From contig JACPFR010000056.1 of the NCBI GenBank assembly GCA_016182905.1, positions 46,971 through 110,970 on the forward strand: a DNA stretch of 64,000 nt. The letters are read 5' to 3'. The first letter of the stretch is position 1; every line of letters starts with the position of its first letter. This document shows, piece after piece, positions 32,619 to 41,023 of this stretch. The notes below the pieces were generated by a model that saw only the letters and a list, made by a program, of their open reading frames with translations, was not told the DNA's origin and did no database searches. The DNA comes from Elusimicrobiota bacterium (GTDB taxonomy: Bacteria > Elusimicrobiota > Elusimicrobia > UBA1565 > UBA9628). The translations under genes and the position numbers were made by a program.

Positions 32619-34286
32619 ATGCTCGACGGGCGCCCGACATGGACGGTCCGCCTCATCGTTTTCAGCCTGGCGCTCGGCGGCCTGCGCGACCCGCGCCTGT
32701 TCGCCCTCGCCGGCGCGGCCGCGTGGGCCGCGGTCTGGCTCGAGCGTCCCGCGCTCGGCCCCGCCGCCGCGTGGCTTCCCTGGCTCGGATGGGCCGCGCT
32801 CTCGACCGCCGCGAGCGCCCAGCCCCTCGCGGGCCTTCCCGCGCTCGCGCGCTGGTCCGTGGTCCTCGCTTGCGCGTCTCTGGCCGCCGCGTGGAAGCCG
32901 AAGGAGCGCGAGGGCTGGCTGCGCTCCTTCCTCCTCGTCGCCGCCGCGCTGGCCGTCGCCGCGCTCGTCACCGGCGGCCGTCACCATTTCCGAAACGAGA
33001 TGACGGGGCTTATGCCGCCCTACTACAACTACACGGCCTTCGCCCTGTCCGCCGCGGCCGCCGCAGCCGCGGCATGGATCCTGCACCCGCGTGGGGCGAG
33101 AGGAACTGACGCGAAGGCCGCCGCGGCCCTGTTCGCGCTGGCGGTCATCTGCCTTTTTCTCGCGCGCTCGCGCGGGGCGTGGCTCGGCCTGGGAGCCGCC
33201 TCCTCCGTGTGGGCCGTCCGCCGCTTCGGCGCACGCGCCGCCGCCGTGATCGCCGTCGCCGCGGCGCTGTTCGCCGGAGCGTTCGCCGGGGGCTTCCTGC
33301 CCGCGTCCATCCAGGAAATCCTCTTGAAGCGCTACCGCCTGCACGCCGAGGTCCGCCCCGGGCTGTGGCGCGCCGCCGCCGGGATCGCGGCCGACGCGCC
33401 TTGGCTCGGCACGGGCCCGGGGAGCTTCGGCGCCGGCTTCCGCCGCCGTCCCGTGGAGTTCGCCGACGGCGCCGCCCGCTGGGGGATGAACTCCGATCAC
33501 GCTCATAGCGAACCGCTGCAGGCCGCGGCGGAGACCGGCTGGGCGGGCCTGGCGCTGTGGCTGCTCGGCGCCGGGGCGGCGCTGCGGGCGCTCCTGAAAC
33601 GCTCGGGCGAGGAGCCCGTCCGGGAGGCGGCCGCCGCGGCCGCCGCGGCGATGACGGCCCAGCTCGCCATCGACAACATGCTCCATATCCCGGCTCTGGC
33701 CGCGCTCTGGCTGTGCGCCCTTGCGCTCGCCGCCCCGCCGGTCGCCGCGAAGGGGCGTCCCTGGCCCGCCCTCGCGATCCTCGCCGGCGCGGCACTCGCC
33801 GCGGTCTCCTGGATGCCCCGGACCTTCGCCGCGTCCTCCCCCGCCCGCGCCGCCGCGGTCTTCCCGTCCGACCCGGGTCCCCGCGAGGACCTGGCTTACG
33901 CGGCGATGTCGGCGGGCCGGGCCGGCGAGGCCGAGACGCACTGGGCCGCGGCGCAAAGCCTCGCCCCCTTCAACGCGGTCTATCCCTGGCGCCGGGCGCA
34001 GATCGCCGGCGCGCTCGGCCTGTGGGACCGCGCCGAGGGCCTGGCCGCCCGCGCCGTCGAGCTCGAGCCGGGCTTCCTCAGCGCGCGGCGCCTGCGCGCG
34101 GAGGCCCTGGCCCGCCTCGGCCGGGCGCCCGAGGCCCGCGTCGAGCTGGCCGAAGCCCTGCGCCGGAGCGCCGTTCCCGGCCCCGAGCCCGCCTCAGGAT
34201 ACGAAACGGCCATCCGGAGCTTCAGCCGCCCCGATTTCGACCGCGTCTCCGCCCTCGCCACCGTCGGGCGGAGGCCGGATAAATAA
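32619..34286 (+). CDS. O-antigen ligase-family (WaaL/Wzy_C) membrane protein with C-terminal TPR-like region
   Basis: The 555-residue protein has about ten or more membrane segments and the Wzy_C region (about 255-320) with FLARSRGAWLG, WLGTGPGSFG and NSDHAHSEPLQAAAETGWAGL, whose His matches the ligase/polymerase loop. The last ~130 residues are soluble helical repeats (AYAAMSAGRAGEAETHW, DRAEGLAARAVELEPG) resembling TPRs. It probably ligates or polymerises undecaprenyl-linked glycan at the periplasmic face. The ATG at 32619 stands 7 nt after TAGAAT (32606-32611); upstream ATGs overlap or precede that element. Confidence 0.85.
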   Translation: MLDGRPTWTVRLIVFSLALGGLRDPRLFALAGAAAWAAVWLERPALGPAAAWLPWLGWAALSTAASAQPLAGLPALARWSVVLACASLAAAWKPKEREGWLRSFLLVAAALAVAALVTGGRHHFRNEMTGLMPPYYNYTAFALSAAAAAAAAWILHPRGARGTDAKAAAALFALAVICLFLARSRGAWLGLGAASSVWAVRRFGARAAAVIAVAAALFAGAFAGGFLPASIQEILLKRYRLHAEVRPGLWRAAAGIAADAPWLGTGPGSFGAGFRRRPVEFADGAARWGMNSDHAHSEPLQAAAETGWAGLALWLLGAGAALRALLKRSGEEPVREAAAAAAAAMTAQLAIDNMLHIPALAALWLCALALAAPPVAAKGRPWPALAILAGAALAAVSWMPRTFAASSPARAAAVFPSDPGPREDLAYAAMSAGRAGEAETHWAAAQSLAPFNAVYPWRRAQIAGALGLWDRAEGLAARAVELEPGFLSARRLRAEALARLGRAPEARVELAEALRRSAVPGPEPASGYETAIRSFSRPDFDRVSALATVGRRPDK

Positions 34287-34288
34287 GG

Positions 34289-34294
34289 TATAAT
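34289..34294 (+). promoter_or_regulatory. -10 element for the 34.3 kb operon
   Basis: TATAAT lies 3 bp after the ligase stop, with no clear -35. In contrast to most unit starts here, the ATG follows after 30 bases and is preceded by a strong GGAGG Shine-Dalgarno, so this unit has a normal leader. Confidence 0.5.
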
Positions 34295-34324
34295 GACTCC
34301 ACAATTCTCGACGGAGGTTTCACG

Positions 34325-34525
34325 ATGTCTGAGTTCCTGAAAGGCAATTACAAGGCGCCCGAGCTGAAAACGACCCCGGAGACCCAGGCGGCCAACACCA
34401 AGGCCGACGACCTGCGGTCCGAGTTCGAGAAGCGCGCCATGGAGAAGCTCGGCGGCAGCATCGCCTTCGTCCTCAAGCCCAAGGGAGCGTTCGTCTGGGA
34501 AGACACCTCCGCGCCCAAGAAGTAG
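34325..34525 (+). CDS. Small hypothetical protein
   Basis: This 66-residue acidic/basic protein (MSEFLKGNYKAPELK...EDTSAPKK) has a clear GGAGG Shine-Dalgarno eight bases before the ATG and is followed 7 bp later by the MptE-like gene. It contains no membrane segment and no recognised motif; a central helix (about residues 25-45, DLRSEFEKRAMEKLG) is likely. Its strong translation signal and its place at the head of an operon argue that it is real. Function unknown. Confidence 0.6.
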   Translation: MSEFLKGNYKAPELKTTPETQAANTKADDLRSEFEKRAMEKLGGSIAFVLKPKGAFVWEDTSAPKK

Positions 34526-34532
34526 TCCTCCG

Positions 34533-35561
34533 ATGAAGGAACTCTCGCAGGATCAGCTGGCGCTGATCGCCAAGGCCACTTTCACCAAGACCGCCGAGAT
34601 CGGCCTCAAGCACGCCCTGGCGAACAAGCCTTTCGTCAAGAAGAGCGTCAAGGACCTCGTCGACCGGGACCCCGGCGCCCCCGCTCTGGTCGTCTCGGCC
34701 GGCCCCAGCCTCCACCGGGCCAAGCCGATCGAGACCCTCAAGCGGGTCGGCCACGAGGGCCTGACCATCGTCGCCTGCGACGGCGCCCTGGGCTTCCTCC
34801 TGCGCAACGGCGTCATCCCCGACTACGTCGTCAGCGTCGACCCCCATCCCGACCGCATCGTGCGCTGGTTCGGCGACACCAAGCTGGCGCGGCGCGCCCC
34901 GGACGCCTACTTCCGCAACCAGGACCTCGACCCCAAGGTCGGCGAGAACGAGCGCCGCTACAACGACGAGCTCATCAAGCTCGTCAACCAGCACGGTCCC
35001 CGGATCAAGGCCATCCTGTCCACCTCGGTGGCGCCCGACGTCACCGAGCGCTGCATCGAGTCCGGCATGGACGTCTACTGGTGGAACCCGCTCTACGACG
35101 ACGTCGATGCCCCCGACAGCTTCACCCGCAAGATCAACGCGGTCAACAAGCTCCCCTGCCTCGTCACCGGCGGGAACGTCGGCAGCAGCTCCTACGTCTT
35201 CACCGCGGCCATCCTGAACCGGACCAGGATCGGCCTCATCGGCATGGACTTCTCCTACGCCCCCGAGACGCCCCTGCACATGACGCAGTACTACGACGTG
35301 ATCCAGCAGCTCTATCCCGACGACCCGGAAGAAGGCTACATCAAGGTGCACAACCCGCACCTCGACAAGACCTGGTACACCGACCCCACGTATTTCTGGT
35401 ACCGGAACTGCTTCCTGCAGCTGGCCGTGGCCGCGCCGGAAGGCATCGAGACCATCAACTGCACCGAAGGCGGCATCCTGTTCGGCGAGCGCATCGGCTG
35501 GAGCACGCTCGAAGGATTCCTCAAGACCTCTCTCAAGACCTCCGGAGCGACGCGTGGCTAA
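34533..35561 (+). CDS. MptE-like / DUF115 (Maf-type) protein
   Basis: The 342-residue protein carries the DUF115 signature: LVVSAGPSLHRAKP (about 53-66), VACDGALGFLLRNGVIPDYV and SVDPHP, followed by NVGSSSYVFTAAI and GLIGMDFSYAP. The family includes archaeal 6-hydroxymethylpterin diphosphokinase MptE and the motility accessory factors (Maf) of epsilonproteobacteria that attach nonulosonic acids to flagellin. In this island, with NeuA/B/C-type genes nearby, a transferase-like role is the more likely. The 3' end overlaps the next gene by 8 bp. Confidence 0.78.
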   Translation: MKELSQDQLALIAKATFTKTAEIGLKHALANKPFVKKSVKDLVDRDPGAPALVVSAGPSLHRAKPIETLKRVGHEGLTIVACDGALGFLLRNGVIPDYVVSVDPHPDRIVRWFGDTKLARRAPDAYFRNQDLDPKVGENERRYNDELIKLVNQHGPRIKAILSTSVAPDVTERCIESGMDVYWWNPLYDDVDAPDSFTRKINAVNKLPCLVTGGNVGSSSYVFTAAILNRTRIGLIGMDFSYAPETPLHMTQYYDVIQQLYPDDPEEGYIKVHNPHLDKTWYTDPTYFWYRNCFLQLAVAAPEGIETINCTEGGILFGERIGWSTLEGFLKTSLKTSGATRG

Positions 35562-37155
35562 GATCCTCCTCGTCAATCCGGTCATCCGGGCCGAGGACAA
35601 TCCCAAGCACGTCCCCTACGGGCTGGCGCTGGTGGCCGCCGTGGCCGACAAGGCCGGCCACGAGGTCCAGGTCTTCGACGCCAACGCCTGGCGCCCCGGT
35701 GACGCCATGCTCCGCGAGGCCCTCTCGGCCGACGAGTGGGACGTCATCGCCACCGGCGGCATGACCACCTCCTACGGCTATATAAAGAAAACCGTCCATT
35801 TCGCGCGCGAGGTCTGTCCCAAGGCCAAGATCGTCCTCGGCGGCGGCTTCCTGTCCAGCATGCCGACCGACATCATGGCGATGCTGCCCGAGGCCGACTT
35901 CGGCGTCATCGGCGAGAGCTTCGTGACCTGGCCCGAGCTGCTGGAGCGCCTCGACGCCGGCCGGACCGATTGGAGCAGCTGCCTCGGCATCATCTACCGC
36001 GACGAGGACCGAGCCGTCCGCCTCACCGGCTCGCGCCCGCTCATCCCGAACCTCGACGTCCTCCCTCTCCCGGCGTGGGACATGTTCCCCCTCGACATCT
36101 ACTTCAAGAACAGCTGCCTCCTGCTGTCCGAGGAGTCGATGACCGCCAAGCGCCGCCTCGACATCAACACCAGCTACGGCTGCTCCCTGATCTGCCGCTT
36201 CTGCTTCCACCTCGGCCTGACCGGCGACATGAAGGTCGTCGAGGACGAGCACGGCACGCGCGACGTCGAGTTCTCCTACAACCGCGAGATCCGCTGGCAC
36301 ACCCCCCGCTACATCGTCGACATGGTCAAGGAGATGCACCGGAAGTACGGCGTCGACTTCGTCACCTTCCTCGACGAGAACCTGATGACGATGAACGTCA
36401 CCACGAAGGGCAAGTGGCTGCCCGAGATCTGCAAGCTGTGGATCGAGGAGGGCCTCCAGCCCACCTGCGTGCGCGACGGCGTGCCGCACGACCCCGACGT
36501 CTGCAAGGGCGTCCACTGGTCCGGCACCAGCCACGCCGGCCTGGTCAACCCCGGCGTCCTCGCGCTGATGCACGAGGCGGGCTGCACCTACCTCGACTAC
36601 GGCCTCGAGTCCTTCTCCGCCCGCGTGCTCAAGAACATCGGCAAGGGCGCGACGCCCGAGAACAACATCCGCGCGGTGAAGATCACGATGGAGGCCGGCA
36701 TCCGCCCCATCCCCAACCAGATCATCGGCTTCCCCGACGAGTTCTTCGACTCGATCATCGACAACACGATCTGGTGGCAGAAGCTGGGCATCAAGGCCAA
36801 CCCGTTCTTCGCCACCCCGTACCCCGGGTCCGAGTGGTACTACACCTACAAGGCCAAGATCCTCGAGCAGTACGACGGGGACCTCGAGGCCTTCATCCTC
36901 GACCTCGGCGACGCCACCAAGATCACCGCCGTCATCTCCGAGAACTTCGACGCGGTCGAGCTCCTCGGCCTGCGCGAGCTGATGATCGCGGGCGACATCA
37001 AGCGGATCAAGGCCTACGAGAAGGTCTGGCGCAAGGCCCACGGCGAGCCCAGCATCCCCGACTTCCGCAAGCAGGGCCGGCGCACCTTCGGGAACCTCAC
37101 GGGCCCGACGAGCGCGCCCGCCGCAGAACCCGCCGCCGAGCCCGCCAAGGCGTAG
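35554..37155 (+). CDS. B12-binding-domain radical SAM protein (second)
   Basis: The 533-residue protein has an N-terminal cobalamin-binding-type domain (about 1-145, AKILLVNPVIRAEDNPKHVP start, then VLGGGFLSSMPTD) and a radical SAM core with CSLICRFC (about 209-216) as the CxxxCxxC cluster, then VTFLDENLMTMN and LDYGLESFSARVL. The C-terminus has the family's TPYPGSEWYYTYKA. Sequence and spacing differ from the 29.3 kb paralogue, so it is not a recent duplicate. It overlaps the MptE-like gene by 8 bp, suggesting joint action on a glycan or lipid. Confidence 0.85.
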   Translation: MAKILLVNPVIRAEDNPKHVPYGLALVAAVADKAGHEVQVFDANAWRPGDAMLREALSADEWDVIATGGMTTSYGYIKKTVHFAREVCPKAKIVLGGGFLSSMPTDIMAMLPEADFGVIGESFVTWPELLERLDAGRTDWSSCLGIIYRDEDRAVRLTGSRPLIPNLDVLPLPAWDMFPLDIYFKNSCLLLSEESMTAKRRLDINTSYGCSLICRFCFHLGLTGDMKVVEDEHGTRDVEFSYNREIRWHTPRYIVDMVKEMHRKYGVDFVTFLDENLMTMNVTTKGKWLPEICKLWIEEGLQPTCVRDGVPHDPDVCKGVHWSGTSHAGLVNPGVLALMHEAGCTYLDYGLESFSARVLKNIGKGATPENNIRAVKITMEAGIRPIPNQIIGFPDEFFDSIIDNTIWWQKLGIKANPFFATPYPGSEWYYTYKAKILEQYDGDLEAFILDLGDATKITAVISENFDAVELLGLRELMIAGDIKRIKAYEKVWRKAHGEPSIPDFRKQGRRTFGNLTGPTSAPAAEPAAEPAKA

Positions 37156-37159
37156 AGCC

Positions 37160-38221
37160 ATGGCGCTCGAGGCCGCCCGTCAGACGCTCCCCAAGACCGC
37201 GACGGTCCGGCAGGCCATGGAGCTCATGGCCGGCCCCGCGACGGCCGGCATGGTCCTCGTCGCCGGCGGGGACGGCCGGCTCCAGGGCGTCGTCGTCGAC
37301 TCCGACCTGCGCAAGGGGATGCTGAAGGGGCACGGCCTCGACGCGCCGCTGTCCCTCGTCATGAACCCGAAGCCGGTCACCTTGCCGTGGGACCTCCCGC
37401 GCGAGGAGATCGTCCGCTTCTTCCGCAAGGAGCGCCGCGCCAACGTCCCCCTGGTCGACCCGCGCGGCCGCGTGCGCGGCCTCGCCCGGCTCGCCGAGTA
37501 CCTCGTCGAGACCGAGGACAAGCCCAACTGGGTCGTCCTGATGGTCGGCGGCGCCGGCACCCGCCTGCGGCCGCTGACGCAGAACCTCCCGAAGCCCCTC
37601 CTCCACGTCGGCCCGAAGCCCATCCTCGAGACCATCATCGAGCAGTTCGAGGCCTCGGGCTACAAGAAGATCTTCCTGGCGATCAACCATCAGGCCGACC
37701 AGATCGAGCGTCATTTCGGCGACGGGAGCAGGTTCGGCGTCGAGATCCGCTACCTCCGCGAGCGCAAGCGCCTGGGAACGGTCGGCGCGCTCTCCCTGCT
37801 CCCCGGTAAGCCCAAGGACCCGGTCATCGTGATGAACGGCGACCTGCTCACCAAGGTCGACTTCCCCGCGCTTCTGCGCTACCACGAGGACGAGGGGCGC
37901 AAGGCCACCGTGTGCGTGCGCGAGTACGACTTCCAGGTGCCCTACGGCGTGGTGCAGATGGACGACAAGCAGCGCCTCGAGAAGATCGTCGAGAAGCCCA
38001 CCCAGAGGTTCTTCGTCAACGCCGGCATCTACGCCCTCGATCCGGGCGCGCTGAGCCTCGTGCCCCGCGACCGCTACTTCGACATGACCTCCCTGATCGA
38101 GAGGATCAAGAGGCGGCGCGGCGCGGTCGGCTGCTTCCCGATCCGGGAGTACTGGATCGACATCGGTCAGCCGGACGACTACCAGCGGGCGATGCGCGAA
38201 TACCCGACGGTCTTCCCGTGA
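37160..38221 (+). CDS. CBS-domain sugar-phosphate nucleotidyltransferase, PtmE-like
   Basis: The 353-residue protein has two CBS repeats (about 10-118, ending GLARLAEYLVE) and a nucleotidyltransferase domain (about 125-353) with LMVGGAGTRLRPLT and KPLLHVGPKP (nucleotide binding), MNGDLLTKVD (metal Asp) and FFVNAGIYALDP. CBS-nucleotidyltransferase fusions occur in legionaminic acid gene sets, where PtmE makes a GDP-activated glucosamine derivative. That assignment is by family and context; a GDP-mannose or dTDP role is possible. Its stop overlaps the ABC exporter GTG. Confidence 0.8.
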   Translation: MALEAARQTLPKTATVRQAMELMAGPATAGMVLVAGGDGRLQGVVVDSDLRKGMLKGHGLDAPLSLVMNPKPVTLPWDLPREEIVRFFRKERRANVPLVDPRGRVRGLARLAEYLVETEDKPNWVVLMVGGAGTRLRPLTQNLPKPLLHVGPKPILETIIEQFEASGYKKIFLAINHQADQIERHFGDGSRFGVEIRYLRERKRLGTVGALSLLPGKPKDPVIVMNGDLLTKVDFPALLRYHEDEGRKATVCVREYDFQVPYGVVQMDDKQRLEKIVEKPTQRFFVNAGIYALDPGALSLVPRDRYFDMTSLIERIKRRRGAVGCFPIREYWIDIGQPDDYQRAMREYPTVFP

Positions 38222-40008
38222 CGGGCGGCTACCGGGCCCTGAAGCCGTTCCTGCGGCCCTACCGCGCCCGCCTGGCCGGCCTCTCGGTCCTGCTCGTCGC
38301 CTCGACGCTCTCGGAGGGCGTCGGCATCGGCCTCCTCCTCCCCCTGATCGGCTGGATCCAGAAGGGCGAGGAGTTCTTCCGCCAGTCCCCGTGGCTCACG
38401 GACGCCCTTTCGCGCCTCGGCCTCCCCGTGACGGCCGGCTCCTTGCTCGGCGCGGTGTTCGCCGCGATCGCCGCGACCCTGACGCTCAAGTTCGCCGCGT
38501 TCGTCGCCTCGGCGCGCGTGTACAACCCGCTGATGAAGGACCTGCGCGACGCCGCCTTCGGCCGCGCCGTCGGCTCGCACATCTTCTACTTCCACTCCAC
38601 CACCAGCGGGGAGCTGACCCAGGTCCTCGAGAACGAGGTCGAGTACGCCGGACAGGCGTTCAATTTCCTCGTCGTAGCCGCGGCCAGCGCGGCGTCCCTG
38701 GGCTTCATGGGCCTGCTGATGCTCGCGCTGTCCTGGAAGCTGACGCTCGCCGTGACCGGGCTCGGGGCGGCGCGCTACGCGGTGTCGAGCCTGTTCATCC
38801 GCCGCATCCGCCGCCTCGGCGCTGAGCACGGCGCCCTGAAGGGTCTGCTCAAGTCCGCCATCATCTCGATCCACCAGGGCATCGAGGTCGTCAAGGCCTT
38901 CGGCACCGAGGATTTCGAGCGGCGCCGCTTCGAGGCCCTGAGCGAGCGGGTGCGCCGCAACGCCGACGACTCGGCGGTGGCGACCTCGGGCAACACCTTC
39001 GCGGAAGGCCTCATCGGCGACGCCCTGCTCTGCGGGATCGTCTGGCTGGCGATCTCGCGCTTCCAAGTCGAGGGCGCGGCGCTCATCACCTTCCTCGTCG
39101 TCGTCACCCGCGTCATCCCCAAGGTGACCGCGTTCAACGATGCCCGCATCCGCATCGCCGAGTACCTCTCGCGGGTGACCGTCCTTCCCCGACTTCTCAC
39201 CGACGGCTCGCCGTCCCTGTCCTGGGGCGCGCGCCGCAAGGAGCGCTTCGAGAGCGCGATGCGCCTCGACGGCGTCGGGATGCGCTACCCCGGGGCCGGG
39301 GGAGCCGCGCTCGAGGGCGTGACGCTCGAGATCGCGCGCGGCTCGACCGTGGCGCTCGTCGGCACCTCCGGCGCCGGCAAGACGACCTTGGCGCGCCTGA
39401 TCCTGCGCCTCTTCGACCCCACGGAGGGCCGGATCGCCATCGACGGCGTCCCGCTGCCGGAGCTCGCCCGCGAGGAGTGGACGCGCCTGGTCACGGTCGT
39501 GGCCCAGGACACCTTCATCTTCGACGACACGCTCGAGGCCAACGTGAAGTACGGCGCGCCGGGCTGCACCGACGAGCAGTACCGCCGCGCGCTCGAGCGG
39601 GCGCGCGCCAAGGACTTCGTCGCCGCGATGCCCGAGGGCGACCAGACGCGCCTCGGCGAGCGCGGCGTGCGCCTCTCCGGAGGCCAGCGTCAGCGCATCG
39701 CCATCGCGCGCGCGTTCCTGCGCGACGCGCCGATCCTCATCCTCGACGAGGCCACGAGCGCCATGGACTCCGAGACGGAGCGGCTCGTCCAGGAGGCGAT
39801 CTCGGACCTCTCCAAGGACCGGACCTTGATCGTCATCGCGCACCGCTTCTCGACCATCCGCGGCGCCGACCGCATCGTCGTCCTCGAGCACGGCCGCGTC
39901 ATCGAGACCGGCACGCACGACCAGCTCTTCGCCGGCCAGGGCGCGTACCGCCGCTTCCACGACCTCCAGGCGCTGCGCGGCCAGGAGAGGCTCCCCGATG
40001 CGGTATAA
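38218..40008 (+). CDS. ABC exporter, fused membrane and ATPase domains (MsbA/PglK-like)
   Basis: A GTG at 38218 (GTGA overlap with the previous stop) gives 596 residues. Six membrane segments occupy about residues 15-305. The ATPase domain (about 345-590) has Walker A GTSGAGKTTL (about 381-390), the Q-loop, the signature LSGGQRQRIAIARA and Walker B ILILDEATSAMDSE plus the His switch IVIAHRFS. It is a half-size homodimeric exporter. In this setting flipping a lipid-linked glycan is likely. The gene overlaps the following oxidoreductase by 11 bp. Confidence 0.92.
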   Translation: MTGGYRALKPFLRPYRARLAGLSVLLVASTLSEGVGIGLLLPLIGWIQKGEEFFRQSPWLTDALSRLGLPVTAGSLLGAVFAAIAATLTLKFAAFVASARVYNPLMKDLRDAAFGRAVGSHIFYFHSTTSGELTQVLENEVEYAGQAFNFLVVAAASAASLGFMGLLMLALSWKLTLAVTGLGAARYAVSSLFIRRIRRLGAEHGALKGLLKSAIISIHQGIEVVKAFGTEDFERRRFEALSERVRRNADDSAVATSGNTFAEGLIGDALLCGIVWLAISRFQVEGAALITFLVVVTRVIPKVTAFNDARIRIAEYLSRVTVLPRLLTDGSPSLSWGARRKERFESAMRLDGVGMRYPGAGGAALEGVTLEIARGSTVALVGTSGAGKTTLARLILRLFDPTEGRIAIDGVPLPELAREEWTRLVTVVAQDTFIFDDTLEANVKYGAPGCTDEQYRRALERARAKDFVAAMPEGDQTRLGERGVRLSGGQRQRIAIARAFLRDAPILILDEATSAMDSETERLVQEAISDLSKDRTLIVIAHRFSTIRGADRIVVLEHGRVIETGTHDQLFAGQGAYRRFHDLQALRGQERLPDAV

Positions 40009-41023
40009 AGCCGCCGTCATCGGCCTCGGCCAGATCGGCAGCGCCTTCGACGACGACGCCAAGCGCGTCGACATCTGGACGCACTCGGGCGCCTACTCCG
40101 CCTGCCCCCGCACCGAGCTCGTCGCCGGCGCCGACCCCGAGCCCCGCCGCCGCAACGCCTTCCTCGCCCGCCGCAAGACCGCGCGGGCCCACGCGGACTG
40201 GCGCGAGATGCTCCGCGCCGAGAAGCCGGACATCGTCAGCGTCTGCACGCCCGTGGCGACCCACCGCGAGATCGCGCTGGGCGCGGCCGAGGCCGGGGTC
40301 AAGGCGATCTTCCTCGAGAAGCCGATGTGCGCCGAGGTCCGCCAGGCGCGCGAGGTCCTGGAGGCCTGCGAGCGGCTCGGCGTCGTGCTCGCGGTGAACC
40401 ACTCCCGCCGCTGGGACCCCGTCGTGACGCAGGCCCGGGACCTCGTCGCCTCCGGCGCGATCGGCGAGCCGCGCAGCCTCGTCGGCTGGTACTCCGAGAA
40501 GATCTACAACATGGGCACGCACCTGCTCGACGCGATGCGCCTGCTCGGCGGCGAGCTCGACTGGGTCAGCGGCGACCGCTTCGCCGACGCCTCCGGCGAC
40601 GAGCCGACCGTCGCCGGCTTCCTGGGCTTTTCCTCCGGAGCGAAGGGCTTCCTCGCCTGCCAGGGCCGCCGGGAGAGCTTCGTCTTCGAGCTCGACGTGC
40701 TCGGCTCGCGCGGCCGCCTGCGCCTGACCGACAACTGCCGGCGCCTGGAGCTCTCGCAGTTCAAGGAAAGCCCGAACTTCTCGGGTTACGACGAGCTCGC
40801 CTCCTTCCCCGTTCCCGCGAAGGCCGACCGGCCCTCCGGCTTCCTCGCCGCGGTCGGCGACCTCGCCGACTGCCTCGACGGCCTCAAGAAGGCCCCCTCC
40901 TGCACGGGCCGCGACGGCCTGCTCGCCTTGGCCGCGGCGGAAGCGCTGCGCGTCTCGGCCGCCGACGGCGGACGACGGATCTTCCTGGAGGAGTTCGCCG
41001 CGGCCGGCCGGAAGCCGGCATGA
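39998..41023 (+). CDS. Gfo/Idh/MocA-family oxidoreductase
   Basis: The 341-residue protein has the N-terminal NAD(P) Rossmann site AAVIGLGQIGSAFD (about 4-17), SVCTPVATH (about 83) and the family motif FLEKPM (about 106) followed by LAVNHSRRWDP. The C-terminal alpha/beta domain matches the family. Members oxidise or reduce sugars and their nucleotide derivatives. In this cluster it probably modifies an activated sugar precursor. Its stop overlaps the next ATG by 4 bp. Confidence 0.88.
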   Translation: MRYKAAVIGLGQIGSAFDDDAKRVDIWTHSGAYSACPRTELVAGADPEPRRRNAFLARRKTARAHADWREMLRAEKPDIVSVCTPVATHREIALGAAEAGVKAIFLEKPMCAEVRQAREVLEACERLGVVLAVNHSRRWDPVVTQARDLVASGAIGEPRSLVGWYSEKIYNMGTHLLDAMRLLGGELDWVSGDRFADASGDEPTVAGFLGFSSGAKGFLACQGRRESFVFELDVLGSRGRLRLTDNCRRLELSQFKESPNFSGYDELASFPVPAKADRPSGFLAAVGDLADCLDGLKKAPSCTGRDGLLALAAAEALRVSAADGGRRIFLEEFAAAGRKPA

